Shown in pieces: positions 46,911-58,679 of a stretch of 64,000 nucleotides of DNA. A program made the position numbers and the translations under genes. The stretch covers positions 248,001 to 312,000 of the forward strand of contig NW_027441295.1 of NCBI RefSeq assembly GCF_949628215.1, written 5' to 3'. The notes under the pieces were generated by a model, which saw nothing but the letters and a program-made list of their open reading frames with translations, was not told the DNA's origin and searched no databases. This stretch comes from Phalacrocorax aristotelis (Eukaryota > Chordata > Aves > Suliformes > Phalacrocoracidae). Within the stretch, counting starts at the first letter, position 1, and every line of letters starts with the position of its first letter.

Positions 46911-48950
46911 AGCTGCCCCATTTCTCGATCACTGGCCAGGAACTGCATTACCGGGAGCCTTCAAGAAATGTGCTGCCTGTAAAAGCCCTGCCCTGGGCCC
47001 AATCCTGCGTCCTAATATTGGTGACCAGCATCGCCTTGCAGAGTGGCCAGGACTGGTTTTTTTGTTTGTTTCCTTGATGGTTTTGCTTTTATTTTTTTTT
47101 AAAAGTACTATTTTAGCTCTAAATAGAACCTGCAAGGAAAAAGGAACCAGGCGTACCAGGTCAGACACGTTTAAAGGCTGACCCCATTCAACAGCCGCAC
47201 AAACCATCAATCATTCCGGCTGCAACACTCCACTGCCTGCCTGCAGATACAGGCAGCCACCCTGTTTCTAGCACAGTCCCTAGGAGCAGCACCGTTGTGC
47301 AGCTCTACAGCCATACTGCCTGCAAAATGTTAAGCACAGCTTAATTCTGGAGAGTTTCCCCTCTTTTTAGGCCTGCTGGTTAAAGACTCCTCCATCGAGA
47401 GGTGGCTCAGGACCACACCAGGGCCAGCAGCGCGGCTTTCTGCATCCCATGGCAGCGATGGGCAGGGAGAGAGGTTGTCAGATCCCGGGGCCAGGAACAC
47501 GTGCAGGGTGTCAGGGTCACCCCTGCCTGGGTTTTCCCAGCAAAGCCCCAGCTGGTGCCGGCCCTGTGCTGCAGTCCCAGGGCCGAGGCTCAGGGAGCCG
47601 GGCATTTCTGGGGGCGCTGCACTCTGCTGGGCCCCACTGCCAGCTGCGGGCTGCCCTGGGCTTCCCTCCCCATTGTCTCCAGCTCTGCTTTCTGACCACA
47701 GAATGCCTTGCCTGCTTCCCACAGCCGTCCTGACCCATGTCTGCAGCTTGTACATGGGGTCCATGTCACACAGCTGACTTGGGGGTGGTGGGTCTCTCTC
47801 GTGGCATTCCAGGATTGGGGACAAAACAAACCAAATTGCTCCTTTCAATCTTTGTCCCCAGGGACACCCAGTGGAGACCTACCAATTGCAGAGCAGCGCT
47901 GAGACCCACCTGACGGCAAAGGCGCCTGGTGACCTGCTCTTCCTGGGCCCACCAAAGCAGCCTTCCTCCAGCCCTGGTTTTGGTGAGATCTGGAGGAGCA
48001 CAGAGATGTTTCTCCGGCATCCAGGCCTGAAGAGGTTTTCCCAGTGTGTCTGTGAGAGATCCTGCTCCCAGGAAGCACCTCCCCATAGAGCAAAGGCCGT
48101 ACCCAGCCACCCGTGCTCGGTACGGCTGCCCCAAGGGGCCTCGCAGGGAGGACGGGTTCATCTGCCCTGTGGCTCTGGCACAGAAATGATGAGCCGTAGC
48201 CCCGTGGTCATGGCTGGCCGGTTCCAAGGCTCCAAGTGCCCTTTCACTGGGAGTGTTGAACCCCGGCACTTTTTCAGGGTGGCCCTGGCCCTGGAGAAGC
48301 AGCGAAGGAGCAGATGGCAGGCTGCCTTGCCCTTCCTGCGCAGTAGTCTGCCGGCCCTGGTGTTACGCTCTTGTCTCTTTCAAGGTTAGTTCGGGTTGCC
48401 ACAGAGTACCTGGGAGCTCCACTATTGTAAGCATCCAATCCTAATCTGGGAACAGAGCAGGGCCTGGAATCTGTAAGAGGGTCAGGGGAGTTGGTGGGGA
48501 AAAACGGCAGGTATTGGTTCTTCCCAGTTCCCCCTGAGGGCTGCAGCAGTTCAGCGAGCTGGAGAAGGCAGCAGCCTGAGAAGAATTGAGCCCTTTGAGC
48601 GATGGCACATTCTGTTCCCCTCCAAAGGGGAAGATTTCAACCCTTCATTTCAATAGTTCAGCCTTGCAGCAGCTGTGATCTCCTAGAGGACATCCCATGG
48701 GGCTGTTCCCATCAGTCCTCGCCGGCTCTTCGCTCTGCAGATTTTCCAAGGGGCAGTCCCTGGGAGCGATGGGAGTTCAAATGTACAGCAGCAGAGCACC
48801 AGGGACTTGTGGGTCTTCCCAAAGGCTTGCAGTTAAAGGGTTTTTAAATTCTGCAGGAATGTAAAGGATTTGTAAATGCTGCTGCCCTCCTATTTCAAGT
48901 TGGTGGCGGCAGGGGCATTGCGGCGTTCTTTCCCACCTTCTTCCTTTCAG
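46911..48950. other. Region before the first recognised MROH exon
   Basis: No certain exon. A segment at 48278-48384 has a good acceptor (CACTTTTTCAG) and donor (CAAG|GTTAGT) and an open frame (ALALEKQRRSRWQAALPFLR), but its end phase (1) does not fit the next MROH exon (phase 0). An extra exon would be needed. Upstream exons of the MROH gene may be missing in this copy. Confidence 0.3.
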
Positions 48951-51900
48951 GTGCCAGAAGTCCTGCACATCCTCCACAGCTGCATGCAGACCATGCGACA
49001 GAGCACCCACAGGCCCCTCCTGCTCCAGGCGGTGCGTCTCCTGGCCCGCTTTCACCATGAGCCCGTGGTGGACAGCCTCCTCCAGAAGCGGCTGCCCGTG
49101 GACAGGTCTGTGCACTCCCACCTCGCCCCACTGTGGTTAAAGACAGACCCCGTGGCTTGCCTGGGTCCTGGGTGAGGGGGAATCCAGTGGAGAAGAAGGT
49201 CGCTTGCCTCCCAAAAGGTCTGAGCACTGCAAGGCCGTGTGCTCCCGTCTCGGGAAGGAACCAGGCATCATAAGCCCCACTGCTGATGAGGAGAGCGTTT
49301 GGCCTCTAGTGAGGGCACCGCAGGTACCAGGGATGTGAGCTCAGGGGTGAACGTCTCTTCCCCTGCAGGGACGCGATGGAGCTGTGGAGGACCTTGGGGA
49401 GAAGCGTCCTGGGGGTTCAGGTCCTGAAGTACTTAACACAGAAATTAGAGGCAGCGGGAGAGAACAACCCTGGGCCCCACTCCTCCGCTCACCAACCGGA
49501 CCACAGCCAGGCTGCTCTGGAGTCCCTCACGGTATGTTCGAAGGCAGAGGCATCCCCGCAGCTTTGCATCCGCTGTCTAACTATCAAATGCCTGGGGGGA
49601 CTGCACAGGGGCGACGTGCCAGGGCGTCTCAGCGGTGCCGCTGTAGAGGGGCCGGGGTGCTTCGCTGCTGTCCCTGGCATGAGACCTGCAGGCAGCAAGA
49701 GCCCCCAGGGGAGGCAGAGGGACTGCGCTGGTGGGCAAAGCCCTTGTTTAACAGGTGGTTCTTGGCTGGATTTCCCTGTAGCTCCCCCGTGCCATCTCCG
49801 AGGTGGTGTTCGTGCTGCCAACCGAGGAAAGGGTCCGGCGCCTGCTTCCCCGCCTCCTTCCAGGCCTCCTGGGTGAGGTCAGCAAGGTGCTGGGGGAGGA
49901 GATGCTGCTCCCCCCTTTGAGATGCCGGAGGGGACTCTTCCTCAACGTACCGAGAAGTGAGGACAAGCCGTGCAGGTAAGGAGCAGGAGGGGCAGGGAAG
50001 TTGGGGAGCTTTACTTCCCCACCCAGGCGTGTTCGTCTGTGGTGCTGAGGGAGCACTTTGGCCTGCCCTGTTTCCTTGGCGTGGCGGCCAGTTCAGGGCT
50101 GTCTTGGCTTCTCTTCTTTCCTGGAGAACCATCTGTTCCCAGAGAGGAAGGGGTCGTGGGGTTGGCACCACCAACTGCTCTCATCCTGCCTCCTGTGCAG
50201 CCTTGACGGCAGCGTGTCCTTCTTCTCCCTCCGCTGACCGGGCAGAGACCCTGCGTGGGGTTGGCCCAGCCCACAGACGGGGAGACCCCTCCTGGCCCGG
50301 GGGCGGTGGCCCAGCTCCGGCCATGGCCATCTGTGGTCTGGTGTCCTAGAGACTCAGCTCGTCTAATCTGCGGCCTGGCAGGGCATGACCAGCGGGCTTG
50401 GCTGTAGCAGCAGAGATCCTGCCTGTAAAATCTGTCGGTGGGTGGACCCATTGGGTCACCTCCTCACAGCACTGGACTCTGCCCCCGCTCCTGGTCCTCA
50501 AGAGCTGGGGGAAATTGGAGCTATCTGTGACCTGCAAGTCCTGCTGCATAAAATGCTGGCGAGACGAGCCCTCAGGGAGCACCTTGGGCATCTGGCATCG
50601 AGTGAGCCCAGGGACCCTGCGCTGCCAGTGGCTTGAGGCATGGCAAAGGATGAAAATGTCCATTTTCTGAGAGCTTTATGGACTTGAATGCTACCAAGCG
50701 TCATTTCAGGGGTACCTGGCCTCCAGCACGGGGCCGTGTGGGATGAGCCTCCGGAGCAACACCTCCCACAGCGGCAGAGCTTTTTAGCTCCACCACAGCA
50801 AATCTTCCCCAGAAGTGCTGTGATTTGCGATGTCTTTGGGCTTTCTTTTTGCCAGCCCTTACCGTGAGGCTCTAGAACTGGTGCTGAGCAGATGCATGGA
50901 GAAGAGGTGGCTGCTGCTGCTACGGAGGCAGGGAGCGTGGGCGTTTCTCGAAAACCCGCGGGCTCATGCCGATGGTGTGTGCCTCCTGACGAGGTGAGAC
51001 CCCGGGGCTGCGCCTCACCGTCCTGTGGGCGGCTGTGCCCAGGGAAATGGCTGCCAGGACCATTCCCGTGTGCCCAGGGAGCTGCCTTGCAGGGCTGAAC
51101 AGCGCCCGCGTCGGAGCAGGGGAGGTTTGGGGTCGTGGCCTGTGCCCTTGCCGCATGACTGTGTGTCGCCTTCTTGTGCTCTACGTGCAGCGTCCTGCTT
51201 CGCAACCAGCTCGTCTCAAGGGGAGTGATATGGGCCCTTTCCCAGTGGCTGAACTCCCGCTCGGATAACCTGCAGCTCACGGCAACGGCTTTCTTTGCTG
51301 AGGTGAGGCAACAGGGCGGGGAGGAAGGCTTCAGAGGGCTTCTCTTAGGAAAGTGCTGCTTGGGATGTCTCTTTCTGAGGGAAGAAGGTGCCAGGAGAGA
51401 GTCACCGTCCAGTGGATCCAATGGATCCTCATTTCTTTGAAGCCCATTCGCGTGCTGTGCCTGGGCTTGGCTGGCACCCTGGCACTCACGGGCATGTTGC
51501 TTGATTGTAGCTGATGAAGGACCCCCCGATGATGGAGAAGAAGTTCCTGGAGAGTGTCCTAGGCGTCTTGGTGGAGAGATCACAGCACAGAATCAGCGCT
51601 GTGCGGCAGATGGCAGCGAGAGGCCTGGGCAATGCAGTCAGGAGAGCACCCGAGGAGGTGAGACCAGCTTTTCCCTTCTCTGACTGCAGCCACTCACTGG
51701 CAGGAACCTGGTGGAGAGCTGCACGGGGCTTTGAGAGCTTGGCCAGGCTAGCAAAGGCAAACGGGGCTCTTTCCTAAGGCCACGCTCCTTTCTCTGATGT
51801 CAGCAGGGTGGCAAAGGGGGACCTGGCGCCAAACAAGGCTTCCTGGGCTGAGATCCCCTCTGAGCCGGTTTCTAGCAACTTCAGCCCCTGGCAGATGAAG

Positions 51901-54479
51901 GGTTCCTGACCAAACACTCTTGCCCGTCAAGGAGTTAGAGCCCCCTAACAGTTCCCCCGAGGGGGCCCAAGCCTGTGCTGCCCTGTGCATCTCCCTTGGC
52001 CTCAGGAGGAGCTTGGCCGGCTCACTGCGACCAAGGAGCCTGCAGGCAGCTCCCCCATGTACCAGGGCTTGAGGCCTTGTAGGACAATCCCGTAAGAGCT
52101 CAAATGGCCAAACCGGCCTAACCCTTCCCACGGGTGGGGTCTGCACAGCACCCTGCGTGGGGATCAGAGGCGCAGGCAGGGCTGCACGAGTCAGGGCTCC
52201 CAGCACCTGAAGGGACTGCCTTTATTAGCCTCTCTTTCTCTGAAGTGCTGGCTCTGACAAAGAGCATGTCAGAAGAGATCTTAGAGAGTCTCGAGCCCCT
52301 TTCCTGAGGGGATCAGAACAGGCCAGCGCCTCCTGGTGCAAAACATAAGCAATGGTAAAGAGGCGCTGTTTGGGCCAGGACTCGTGAGAAGCTTGTGGGG
52401 TCTTTGGCTTTGCAGGTGCGAAGGCACAAGGAGGCCATTCTGGAGGCGCTGCAGAGGGGCCTGAGGGACACCACCTGTCCCGAGGTGGCTGCTGAGAGCA
52501 TGCTGGTGCTGGCTGAGGTGGTGAGGAAGCTGAAGGCAGAGGGCTTGGGGTCTGCCTTCAAAGACGTCGCCAGGTCCACCAAGATGTTCTTTGAGGCTGT
52601 GAGTGAACCAACTCTTTCTTCTGCTTGTCTGAGAGGTGGGGGCGGGGAGGGAGGCGGGACGGTGTGTGCCCAGGGCCTCCCCGTGCTGCGTGGAGGCTCT
52701 CTGCTGGCTGAACATCTGCTTGGACCCTTTCCCCCCACTCTTCTGCGGGTAGGGTGGGCTGTGCTGTCAAGTGCCTGTGTCTGCCCCAGGACGGCAGGGT
52801 TTCTCGTGCGCTCCTGTGGTTTCCCAGGCATTACATGGCTCCCCTGCCAGAAAGGCTGCTTAGGTGCCCGGAGGCTCCCTGTGTATTGGGAGTCACTCCG
52901 GGACTCACGACCTAGGTGGCAGGGAAGGAATCTGGATGAGGTGACCTTCTTTCCAAACCATTGTTTTCCAAAGCACTGTATTCAAGCACACTGATTTAGC
53001 GATCCCTGATTCTTGTTCTGGTTGTTTACGTACTGGTTTCTTGAGGGTGGAAATGAGTGGACGAGAGCTGTTTCTTGGGCTGCTCTTCTCCACGGGCAGC
53101 GCGCGATTGTTGAAGTGGCGTTGGTAGGAGGTGCCCTCATTACCCAGCTGACAGATGGGGTCTGTGAGTTGCAGGAGCCAGAGGTCCTTCGCTCCTCGGC
53201 CTTCAGCCTCTACGCCACCCTGGCCTCCTCCGCCTCAGGGAAGAGATCATTCTTCGCCAGGGAAGTGGCGGAAACCTGGGTCAGCCTTCTCTTGCACCTC
53301 CGGGATCCTGACCCTGAAGTCTCCAATGTAAGAGCCCCCACATCTCATTTGCAAAGCCGTAGCAAGCCGTAGAAAGGCATAGAAAGCTGCCTGGCGAACT
53401 GCTGCAGCCAGTGCCCTCCCTGCCCGAAGACTGCGTCTGGGGCAGCCCCCTCTGCTGGGGGGGTGAGCTGAGCAGAGCTCAGCTGGACGAGCTTCCTGGC
53501 AAGGACCCCACCCGCTCCCACAGGGGAGGAACGACGTGGCTCGACTCTCTTTTTCAGGTGTGCAGGACTGCTCTCTATCTCTGCGCTCCGTTTTTGGGGC
53601 CAGAGCGGGTGCAGGAGACCATCATCACCTCCATCGGTCTGAGCGCAGCCGAGCTGCAGTACGAGGTTTGCCATTGCCTGGTGAGTGAGCTGTGCCCTGG
53701 GGAGAGGTTGCGGCCGCAGGGCCCTTCCCCAGAACCGAGAGGGGAGCATGAGGTGACATGCCACGGGTGGGCAGGGTGCGAGCCGGGTAGCTGGTGCAGA
53801 GGCACGGCCACCCCTTCTGGACACCTGCGCTCTCTCTCTCGCTCCCTCTTTTCTCTCCCTTTCCCCTTGTGGCCCACCCAGCCAACCGGCCGTGGGTCAG
53901 CAGAGGGGTCTTTTTGGCCAGAGAAGAAATTGTGCCTCTCTGCTTGCCCCTAGGTCAGAGATGCCCCTGCTGTGCTGGAGAGGCTCCGCAGCATCGCCAG
54001 GAGCCGCCACCTCGAGAACGGGCAGGCGCTGCACTCTGCCACCATTGCAGTCCTAGGTGAGAGTCAGGGCTGGGGCCCGATGCTGTGCTCCTCCCTGCCA
54101 AGATGGCCACGGTGGCCTGCGCTTTCCCCATCTGCCCAGGGAGGCCAGGGCTGGGGCCGGCCTTAGGAGGGCTGCCACAGAGGGGTTTGCCGAGGGCTCA
54201 GTGCGAGCGTAGGAGAAGGGCTGCAGAGCGGGTGCCGGTGGGGAGGCTGGACCCCGCACGAGGCGACGCTCAGCTCTGGCGGCTGCTATGTCGCGACTGT
54301 AAAGTTCTGATCTTTCTAGCCTTCCCCTCCAGCTCCCCAAGCACGTCCCAGGTGTAGGGGAGGGCCACAAGCCAGGGCTGTGGGGCAGTGCCTTGACACT
54401 CACCTCTTTGTCCCATGCCTTAGGAGACATCCTGGAAAAAGCAAGAGGCCTTAGCGGCTCTTGCCGGCAGCAGGAGTGA
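48951..54479 (+). CDS. Maestro HEAT-like repeat (MROH) family gene, C-terminal part, 11 exons
   Basis: MROH proteins are long arrays of HEAT repeats whose roles are poorly known. The family is much expanded in birds. Exons: 48951-49105, 49369-49531, 49782-49975, 50856-50993, 51191-51302, 51511-51657, 52416-52598, 53175-53327, 53558-53680, 53954-54056 and 54424-54479. Each is bordered by AG and GT, and the phases join to 508 open codons ending in TGA at 54477-54479. Family-typical text includes PYREALELVLSRCMEKRWLL, VIWALSQWLNSRSDNLQLTA, FLESVLGVLVERSQHRISAV, VSLLLHLRDPDPEVSNVCRT and TALYLCAPFLG. All helices pair as HEAT repeats, and no signal peptide or membrane span is seen. The N-terminal half normally present in the family was not found upstream, so this is either 5'-truncated or has diverged exons. 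The exact member (MROH1/2/6/8-like) cannot be named. Confidence 0.82.
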
Positions 54480-54715
54480 GGCTCCTATTCTCAGGTAGGT
54501 TTGAGCAGAGCCGAGCTCTGGCTCTGCTGGTCAGGGAGGAGCTTGGAGGCCTGGCAGCAAAAGGCCTGGCTCGGAGCAGGAGAGGAGCACCCAGCAAGGG
54601 CAGCTCCTCATCGCCCCTCCCGTGTCACTGCAGCTTCCTATTGCCCGCGGCCAGAGGCAGACAAGATTTTCTGCGACTGTGACAGTGACCACTGCGAGCC
54701 GGGGGTACTTATGGC

Positions 54716-54721
54716 AATAAA
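54716..54721 (+). promoter_or_regulatory. AATAAA polyadenylation signal of the MROH-like gene
   Basis: A canonical AATAAA stands about 240 bases after the stop codon, before a CR1 fragment begins. It fits the 3' end of the transcript. Confidence 0.6.
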
Positions 54722-54749
54722 CCTCCTTTGACCGCCACGCCGATGGAGA

Positions 54750-55110
54750 GTGATCTTTCTTTCCTAGAGGCGGGGGGCCGTGCCAGGGCCGTGCCAAGGC
54801 CTGAGGGGATGCACCCACAGGTGCTGAGGGAGCTGGCTGATGTGACCACAAGGCTGCTCTCAGTGACCCTTGAAATGTTGCAGCAACTGGGGAAGGTTCC
54901 TGAGGACTGGGAGAAAGCAAATGTGGCTCCTGTCTTCAGGAAGGGCCAGAAAGAAGATCCAGGGTGGCACAAGCTGGTTGGCCTCACTTCAGTCCTTTGG
55001 GACATGGGGGACCACAGGGGTTTGTTCACTTTGGGTTTAGGTAGTGTTGTGACACCATCTCCCATAACACCCTCACTGAGGAGGTGGCAAAGGTCGAGTC
55101 CGATAAGAGG
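54750..55110 (+). mobile_element. CR1 LINE fragment, plus strand
   Basis: Decayed CR1 ORF2 text from the part before the polymerase core: VPEDWEKANVAPVFRKGQKE, then DPGWHKLVGLTSV (about 54,895-55,000). The later part (55,050-55,110) includes the TPSPITPSLRR and VAKVESD-like run. Confidence 0.8.
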
Positions 55111-56279
55111 CTGTGGAGGGAGACTGAAAACGTTCCCGTGGATGCCCAGAGGGCTGCAATTTGTGGCACAAAACCCCGTGAGAGGATCGCTCACTAGCGG
55201 TGTGCCAAGTTTGGGCAGCGGTGCTGATGCAACGTCCACTCCTCACAAGTGATGAAGACACCGTGGCAGAGCACGCTCTCAGCTAGTTGGCAGGTGACAG
55301 GGTGCCACAGTGCTAAACCCCCTGACTAGGGTCGTTGGGAGACTCCACATGAGGAGGGTTTAAGGTTTTAATATCAAGTTTACTTATTTGAGGATATTTG
55401 GTGTTGTAGGGGATTTTTACTAAGAGAAGCGCTCTCTACTGAATATACCGAAATCACATGATAGTGAAATCCCAACAGAAGCAGAAGAGAGCAATTGCAC
55501 TCTACAGCGGAATCAGATGGCAAATAGGATTCCCATTACCTATCTCCATATGCTCACTGTCAGGATGCTGGGTGTCCCCAGTCGCCAGGAAGCAGTACAT
55601 GGGTTTAAGGCAGCTGAAGCCCATTTCTCTCTTCCAAGTATATTTTGCCGGCTTTTTGACTTTTACACTCTATGCTGGCTTGGGCCACCTACCACCACAT
55701 ATACACTTCTCCCATGCTGGTGTAGCTGGCTCAGGGCAATAATACTTTCTAATGATTATTTTAGGCAAGACCATTACGTAACTACTTTACCCACTCAATT
55801 GATACGTCCATGAATCTACAACAAAAGGCGCCATCCAGTCCCCTTGGTGTTGAGGCAAGTTCTGCTTGCTTTACAACAGCCATAGTCACCTCCTAACATT
55901 ATTTTCTGAGCTCCGTGAGCCCATCATCCTTGCCTAGCTTCTCCAGTGTGGGGTTTGTTTTGGTCAGTCACATAGGAGCCGAAGGAGCAGCCACCACAAC
56001 AGCCAGGCGTAACAGAGCTGGGGAAGCCCTGGCCGTGAACGACTTGTTCTGGCAAAGTAATTGCCTCTTTAGAAGAAAAGGTTTTACACTGCTCGAATCA
56101 AATACAAACAGTTCTGCATACAGAGGGAGCGAGTCATTTACCTACACCAAAATTAGGGGCAAAGTTTCTTTGGATCTCCCACCTGAGCCTCTTTTGTATC
56201 AAATTCTCCTTCTTGTCTCCCATCCTCGTGTGACGCACAACAGCAAAGAGCCTGGGACCATCGTCTAAAGAACCCCCCA
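55111..56279. other. No gene recognised
   Basis: Mixed composition with short open frames such as 55517-55813 and 55915-56268, but no known motif. It may contain further unrecognised repeat debris between two CR1 pieces. Confidence 0.4.
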
Positions 56280-57010
56280 TAGGAACGGGTAGGCTGCCGT
56301 GGGGTCCCTCTAGGCGGTGCAATACCCACGCTTTACAAACCCAGCCTGGAGGCAGTCTTCTAGAACTGCACTAGCAAGGATTGCCTCAAAGGGGCTAAGC
56401 CTTTCCCTCGGTCTCCTGGCTCTGCTTCCGTTCACACAGCCCAGGATGGCCTTGGCCACCTTTGACTCCAGGGCGTGCTGGTGGCCCATGTGCCATTCAC
56501 TGTCCACCAGGTCCCCAGGGCTGCTTCCACAGAGCAGCTCCAGAGCCAGGCAGTGCCCAGCCTCTGTGGCTGTGATTTGTTAGGCTGCTGCAGGGGCAGG
56601 GCTTTGCTTTTCTCCCTGCTGAAATTCCTAAGGTTCATGCCAGCCCATGCCTCTCGCCGGTTGAGCTCCCCGGGGCTGGCCGCTTTCCCCCAGAAGGCCA
56701 TCATCTGCAAACTTGACGAGCGTGCCTTCCATCACCTCTTCAAGGTCACTGATAAAGAAGTTATACAGGACAGGTCTCCAGATGGACGCATGAAATGCTC
56801 CTGTCGGTACTGCTTTCTAGTTAGAGTATGAACCACTTAGTCACAAGCCTCTGAGCCCAACCGCCCCTCCGGCATTTGACCCAACTGGTTACCCAGGCAT
56901 GGTGACCAGAACTTGCTCACCTGGATGCACGGCTATTGTTGGGGATGCTATTGAAAGGCTTGCTGAAGTCAAAGTCAAAGATGCCTTTTCACTTCCTCTC
57001 CATGACCTTT
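56280..57010 (-). mobile_element. CR1 LINE fragment, minus strand
   Basis: On the plus strand it shows the reverse complement of CR1: GGTCCCCAGGGCTGCTTCC, CAAACTTGACGAGCG, CAAGGTCACTGATAAAGAAG and CTATTGAAAGGCTTGCTGAA. These are the antisense of the reverse transcriptase and following region. It is heavily decayed. Confidence 0.75.
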
Positions 57011-57479
57011 CAGAGATGATACGGAGCAGCCCCACTATGACTTTGGCCTGCTCTCTTAGCCCCTTTGGCTGCAGCCCCTCTAGTCCCCCAGACTCTAAGA
57101 GCTTCCGTTAAATAAACCACCCCTGAATTGCTCCTTGCCCACTGCTGCTTCTGCTTCTTCTCCTCACACCCTGCCTTGATGCACACAGGCCTGGGAGACC
57201 CTTCTCGTGGAGACTGAGGAAAGGAAGATTTCTGAGGATGCAGCTCTGACCTACCTGCACCTCCTCTTCCTATTTCATCTGCTCGATTCGGCAGCAGGCC
57301 CGCGGTTTCCCTTTTCATCGCCTTACTGTTAATGAAGCAGTAGCAGCTCATCACTCTGCCCATACCCTCACTTGCAAGCATCTCTCCTAGGGTGACGGAC
57401 ACCCGGCTGCACCCTACGACACTCCGAGGTCTAGAGAGAGACAAAGACCCCAAACCTCAGGAAATAAGACACCGAAAAA

Positions 57480-58015
57480 TCATAAGTGAGATCGAAGGGT
57501 TGAAAGAACCAGGATGGTCAGCCTTGAAACCTTGCCTAGAGAGAACAGAAAGCCCCTAAAGCAGAGAGATGGGAATAGCTGCCCTGGGGCTCACCATTGC
57601 TCAGGCAGAAGCCATGGCAGGAGGTGAAGTAACACCCTAACTCAGTGATAACTGGCAGGATGAAGGGATGACCTCCGGTTACCTTAGGCAATTATGCTGC
57701 TAAAAAGCACACCCCTAGGAGGAGACCTGAGATGGAAATGTGAGCCCACCTTAACATAATGAGCCCAGCTAAAAGGAAGATGTGTGCTTATGAACTATTG
57801 TACAAGTAACCAAGCAGATATTTTAATGGAACATCTCTTGTTATTGTTTTGTATAAAAGACCCCCCCCGTGTTTCTAAACGGTCTGCTGGCTGATGGTAA
57901 ATGCTCGGCACCCCACTCTGCAGACTGGGGAGAGAGACAAATATCTCTCGACTCAGTGTGTTGATTGGATTTTGCACACCAGGGAAGAACCCTGATGTAG
58001 GGACAACATAAGCAC
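57480..58015 (+). mobile_element. Possible LTR with TATA box
   Basis: A GTATAAAAGA at 57,851-57,860 is followed by a C-run and, about 100 bases on, by a segment (CTCTGCAGACTGGGGAGAGA, then GTGTTGATTGGATTTTGCAC) that resembles the R-U5 part of retroviral LTRs. Ends and target-site duplications were not found, and no internal retroviral sequence adjoins. It could instead be a cellular TATA promoter. Confidence 0.3.
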
Positions 58016-58069
58016 TAACAATGTTCTCTGGGGAGGCCACTACCACCCCTCTGGGGGTCTGCTCCGACA

Positions 58070-58142
58070 AGGGAGAAAATGGCGGCGGACGAAGGCAGCG
58101 CGCTTGTGTGGCACCACACGGCATGCTGGGAGCTGTAGTGCC
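58070..58142 (+). promoter_or_regulatory. YY1-type plus ZNF143/THAP11-type motif pair
   Basis: GAAAATGGCGGC (58,075-58,086) is a close YY1 site. GGCATGCTGGGAGCTGTAGTGCC begins about 35 bases later and on the reverse strand reads ACTACAGCTCCCAGCATGCC, the form bound by ZNF143/THAP11 at many vertebrate promoters. The pairing and spacing recall ubiquitous CpG promoters. The site is the first unit of the minisatellite that follows. Confidence 0.55.
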
Positions 58143-58634
58143 ATGCCCCACAGCAGGCCAGGGCACCACCCCAGCGGCTGTGGGTGTGTGTGGGGCCCCA
58201 GGCCATGCTGGGAGCTGTAGTGCCATGCCCCACAGCAGGCCAGGGCACCACTTCTAGTGGCTGTGGGTGTGTGTGGGGCCCCAGGCCATGCTGGGAGCTG
58301 TAGTGCCATGCCCCACAGCAGGCCAGGGCACCACTTCTAGTGGCTGTGGGTGTGTGTGGGGCCCCAGGCCATGCTGGGAGCTGTAGTGCCATGCCCCACA
58401 CCAGGCCAGGGCACCACTTCTAGTGGCTGTGGGTGTGTGTGGGGCCCCAGGCCATGCTGGGAGCTGTAGTGCCATGCCCCACAGCAGGCCAGGGCACCAC
58501 CCCAGCGGCTGTGGGTGTGTGTGGGGCCCCAGGCCATGCTGGGAGCTGTAGTGCCATGCCCCACAGCAGGCCAGGGCACCACTTCTAGTGGCTGTGGGTG
58601 TGTGTGGGGCCCCAGGCCATGCTGGGAGCTGTAT
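58110..58634. repeat. Minisatellite of 82/83-bp units, each with a ZNF143-like site
   Basis: ATGCTGGGAGCTGTA recurs at 58123, 58205, 58288, 58371, 58454, 58536 and 58619, giving six full units and a seventh cut after GCTGTA. Units vary mainly between CACCCCAGCGGC and CACTTCTAGTGGC. Each carries GTGGGTGTGTGTGGGGCCCC and one ACTACAGCTCCCAGCATG (reverse strand). The array ends exactly at the left edge of the second segmental duplicate. Minus-strand open frames here (MALQLPAWPGAPHTPTA repeats) are by-products of the repeat. Confidence 0.92.
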
Positions 58635-58679
58635 GGACCCGTTTGAGTTAACCAGAAGTTAAGCCCAGCCGCCCCCAGC

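Noticed and set aside
50202-50237. Possible MROH exon after CTCCTGTGCAG at 50,191-50,201
   Set aside because: It joins in phase but reaches a TGA after twelve codons. The exon at 50856-50993 also joins in phase and continues the family text.
50498-51583. Minus-strand open frame of 361 codons
   Set aside because: It is the shadow of MROH exons and introns on the opposite strand. It crosses real plus-strand splice sites and has no known motif.
58015-58582. Repeated frame MALQLPAWPGAPHTPTA on the minus strand
   Set aside because: It is the translation of the 82/83-bp minisatellite. Unit lengths of 82 and 83 shift the frame, so no repeat protein is encoded.
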